Assembly (NCBI RefSeq): GCF_038396615.1
Contig: NZ_CP121689.1
Span: forward strand, 310,001-374,000
From: Thermatribacter velox
GTDB lineage: Bacteria > Atribacterota > Atribacteria > Atribacterales > Thermatribacteraceae
DNA: 64,000 nt
Reading direction: 5' to 3'
Positions within the stretch are counted from its first letter, which is position 1; every line of letters begins with the position of its first letter. Shown here in pieces: positions 62,785 through 64,000 of the stretch. The notes below the pieces were generated by a model. It did not search any database. It was given only the letters and a program-made list of their open reading frames with translations, and was not told the origin of the DNA. A program made the translations under genes and the position numbers.

Positions 62785-62810
62785 AGGAGGGATTTTTCCC
62801 TCCTTTTTTA
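62785..62810 (+). terminator. terminator of the spoVS-HU operon
   Basis: AAGGAGGGA (62785-62793) and TCCCTCCTT (62798-62806) form a 9-bp stem with a TTTT loop and a run of six T. Confidence 0.93.
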
Positions 62811-62823
62811 TGGGGTTTGTGCT

Positions 62824-63630
62824 ATGCTCTGTGATTACCACATTCATACCTTTCGCTGCGGAGATGCTCAAGGCACGTACCAGGAATACGTACAGAGAGC
62901 GATTGAAGTAGGTCTTTCTGAAATAGGCTTTTCAGGACACTCTCCGCAATACTTTCTCCCTCCTCACCGTCGGAAAAGGATTGCAGCCATTCCTGAGGAA
63001 GAGCTGAGTCTGTATGTTGAAGAAGTGAAAAAGCTCAAAAAACTCTACCAAGGGACGATTGAAATCCGTTTAGGTCTTGAAGTAGATTATATCCCTGGAA
63101 AAGAGAAAGCATTGACCGATTTACTGGAGGGGTTTGATTGGGATTACCTCTTGCTTTCAGTTCATTTTATAGACGGCTGGCCCTTCGACAATCCCAGATA
63201 TATTCGTTTCTTCGAACGCTATCCTGTGGATTTGGTTTATAAAAAGTACTACCGGGTCTTGATTGAGGGAATGAAGACTGGCCTTTTCGATGTTGTTGCC
63301 CATTTTGACCTCCCTAAAAAATTTGGGCTTTTTCCTACCCGGCCTATTCCGGAAGAAGAAGAGGCACTCGCGGTCTGTGCTGATATGGGTATGGTGCTGG
63401 AGCTAAACACTGCGGGATGGAGAAAAATGGTTCGGGATGCGTACCCTTCTTTCCCTATTTTAAAAAGTGCTCAACGAATGGGGATAAAAGTTTGCCTGGG
63501 TTCTGATGCTCACCGCCCTGAAGATGTGGGGAGAGATTTTGACCGGGCTCGGGAACTTTTGAAAAAGGCAGGTTTTGAAGGTCTGGTTGCTTTTTCAAAG
63601 CGCGGTTTCAGAGAGTATTCTCTACCATGA
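62824..63630 (+). CDS. PHP-domain phosphatase, HisJ (histidinol-phosphatase) family
   Basis: A 268-residue PHP protein with metal ligands in DYHIHTFRCGD, GFSGHSP, GLEVDY, LLSVHFIDG and GSDAHRPEDVG. HisJ removes phosphate from histidinol phosphate. No other histidine gene is nearby, so another phosphorylated substrate is possible. It overlaps the next small gene by 4 bp. Confidence 0.92.
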   Translation: MLCDYHIHTFRCGDAQGTYQEYVQRAIEVGLSEIGFSGHSPQYFLPPHRRKRIAAIPEEELSLYVEEVKKLKKLYQGTIEIRLGLEVDYIPGKEKALTDLLEGFDWDYLLLSVHFIDGWPFDNPRYIRFFERYPVDLVYKKYYRVLIEGMKTGLFDVVAHFDLPKKFGLFPTRPIPEEEEALAVCADMGMVLELNTAGWRKMVRDAYPSFPILKSAQRMGIKVCLGSDAHRPEDVGRDFDRARELLKKAGFEGLVAFSKRGFREYSLP

Positions 63631-63812
63631 AAATGTTTTCTCCTTTGAGAATGATTACCACCATGGTTTTTCTGGTGATTTTTGCTCCCTTTTTGTACGT
63701 CAAGCTGGTTCAAGATTACCCTGACTCTTTCTGGACCAGAAATTTCATCTGGGTTTATTTTGTGTTGCTGATCGTAATTTTTCTTTCTGCACTTGATTTT
63801 AAGAGACGCTAA
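63627..63812 (+). CDS. small two-pass membrane protein, unknown
   Basis: A 61-residue protein linked to the PHP gene by an ATGA overlap. Two hydrophobic segments (MITTMVFLVIFAPFLYV and FIWVYFVLLIVIFLSAL) are joined by a short charged loop and followed by KRR. No family recognised. The tight coupling supports it as a real gene. Confidence 0.65.
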   Translation: MKMFSPLRMITTMVFLVIFAPFLYVKLVQDYPDSFWTRNFIWVYFVLLIVIFLSALDFKRR

Positions 63813-63920
63813 GCTCTTTGTTTTTTGTTCCTGGTTGTGTCTTCCGACGGGATAAAAAACGAAGTTTGGCTGAAGAAAGCTCATTTTGTGTTCAGTTTAC
63901 AACCAGCTTTTTAAAAAATA

Positions 63921-63929
63921 TGCTATAAT
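63921..63929 (+). promoter_or_regulatory. extended -10 promoter near the window end
   Basis: TGCTATAAT is a perfect extended -10. A TTTACA at 63896-63901 is 22 bp upstream, too far for an ordinary -35. Transcription would start near 63936 and meet the terminator at 63953 at once. Confidence 0.65.
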
Positions 63930-63952
63930 GTAAAAGGCGTGGAGAAAAGGAG

Positions 63953-63993
63953 AAAGCCTTCCAGAAGTATTCTTTCTGGAAGGCTTTTATTTT
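63953..63993 (+). terminator. strong terminator directly after a promoter (attenuator or short RNA)
   Basis: A 14-bp perfect stem, AAAGCCTTCCAGAA (63953-63966) with its complement at 63974-63987, encloses a 7-nt loop and is followed by TTTTATTTTT. The transcript from the promoter at 63921 would be only about 55 nt, or the hairpin is an attenuator for a gene beyond the window. Confidence 0.9.
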
Positions 63994-64000
63994 TGCGATG

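Noticed and set aside
1-64000. CRISPR arrays and prophage modules
   Set aside because: No regularly spaced short repeats, no cas genes and no phage structural or integrase genes were seen.

Overview
The window reads as about 64 kb of chromosome from an anaerobic, probably thermophilic, deep-branching bacterium. Evidence for anaerobiosis: a superoxide reductase, a flavodiiron protein, a ferritin and a PerR-like regulator transcribed with a Prx6-type peroxiredoxin. The mixture of a SpoVS protein, a TtuA-type tRNA thiolase, an EnvC-like/FtsEX division module and UroD-family methyltransferase-like proteins beside a sugar ABC transporter would suit Atribacterota or a neighbouring lineage. That placement is inference; there is no rRNA gene here to test it. 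Genes are densely packed with short overlaps, and GTG or TTG starts are common.

Layout. 1-2.9 kb: a partial HAD phosphatase, a gene-poor stretch with tRNA-Arg, then the perR-like/peroxiredoxin operon behind a strong promoter and a perfect 17-bp dyad. 3-13.1 kb: an accessory catabolic locus with a DeoR regulator, three UroD-superfamily proteins and a ribose-type ABC transporter, interrupted by an intact IS256-family element with 31-bp terminal inverted repeats and an exact 8-bp target duplication. 13.3-15.9 kb: cheW and a chemoreceptor behind a consensus-like sigma-28 promoter. 16-20.7 kb: phosphoesterase, purK and a polyol-type dehydrogenase on the minus strand, then a radical SAM/SPASM protein.

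20.8-43.4 kb is a long housekeeping stretch on the plus strand: metG, a tRNA-binding protein, tatD, small conserved genes, ksgA, secA, prfB (with the classic programmed +1 frameshift), a P-loop/Asp23 fusion, a biotin-dependent carboxytransferase module, cell-surface genes (DUF5693, csaB-like, tagA-like), ftsE-ftsX-envC-like-ctpA-yibQ-like, and gltX. 43.4-51.7 kb holds OsmC, tRNA-Gln, ferritin plus flavodiiron protein, an SDR with L-fuculokinase, a minus-strand operon of ttuA-like, an altered acetate-kinase homologue and a C_GCAxxG_C_C protein, and a divergent superoxide reductase.

51.8-55.4 kb is the most unusual region. Two convergent AAA/DUF4143 ATPases, with perfect dyads upstream, are bracketed by two diverged direct copies of a roughly 350-bp repeat that looks like decayed coding DNA. 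The second copy ends just before the promoter of tRNA-Met. 55.4-64 kb returns to housekeeping genes: tilS, hpt, ftsH, a thioesterase, trkA, DUF89, nudix, spoVS, an HU protein, a PHP phosphatase, and finally a promoter followed at once by a strong terminator.

No CRISPR array, rRNA gene or prophage module was seen.
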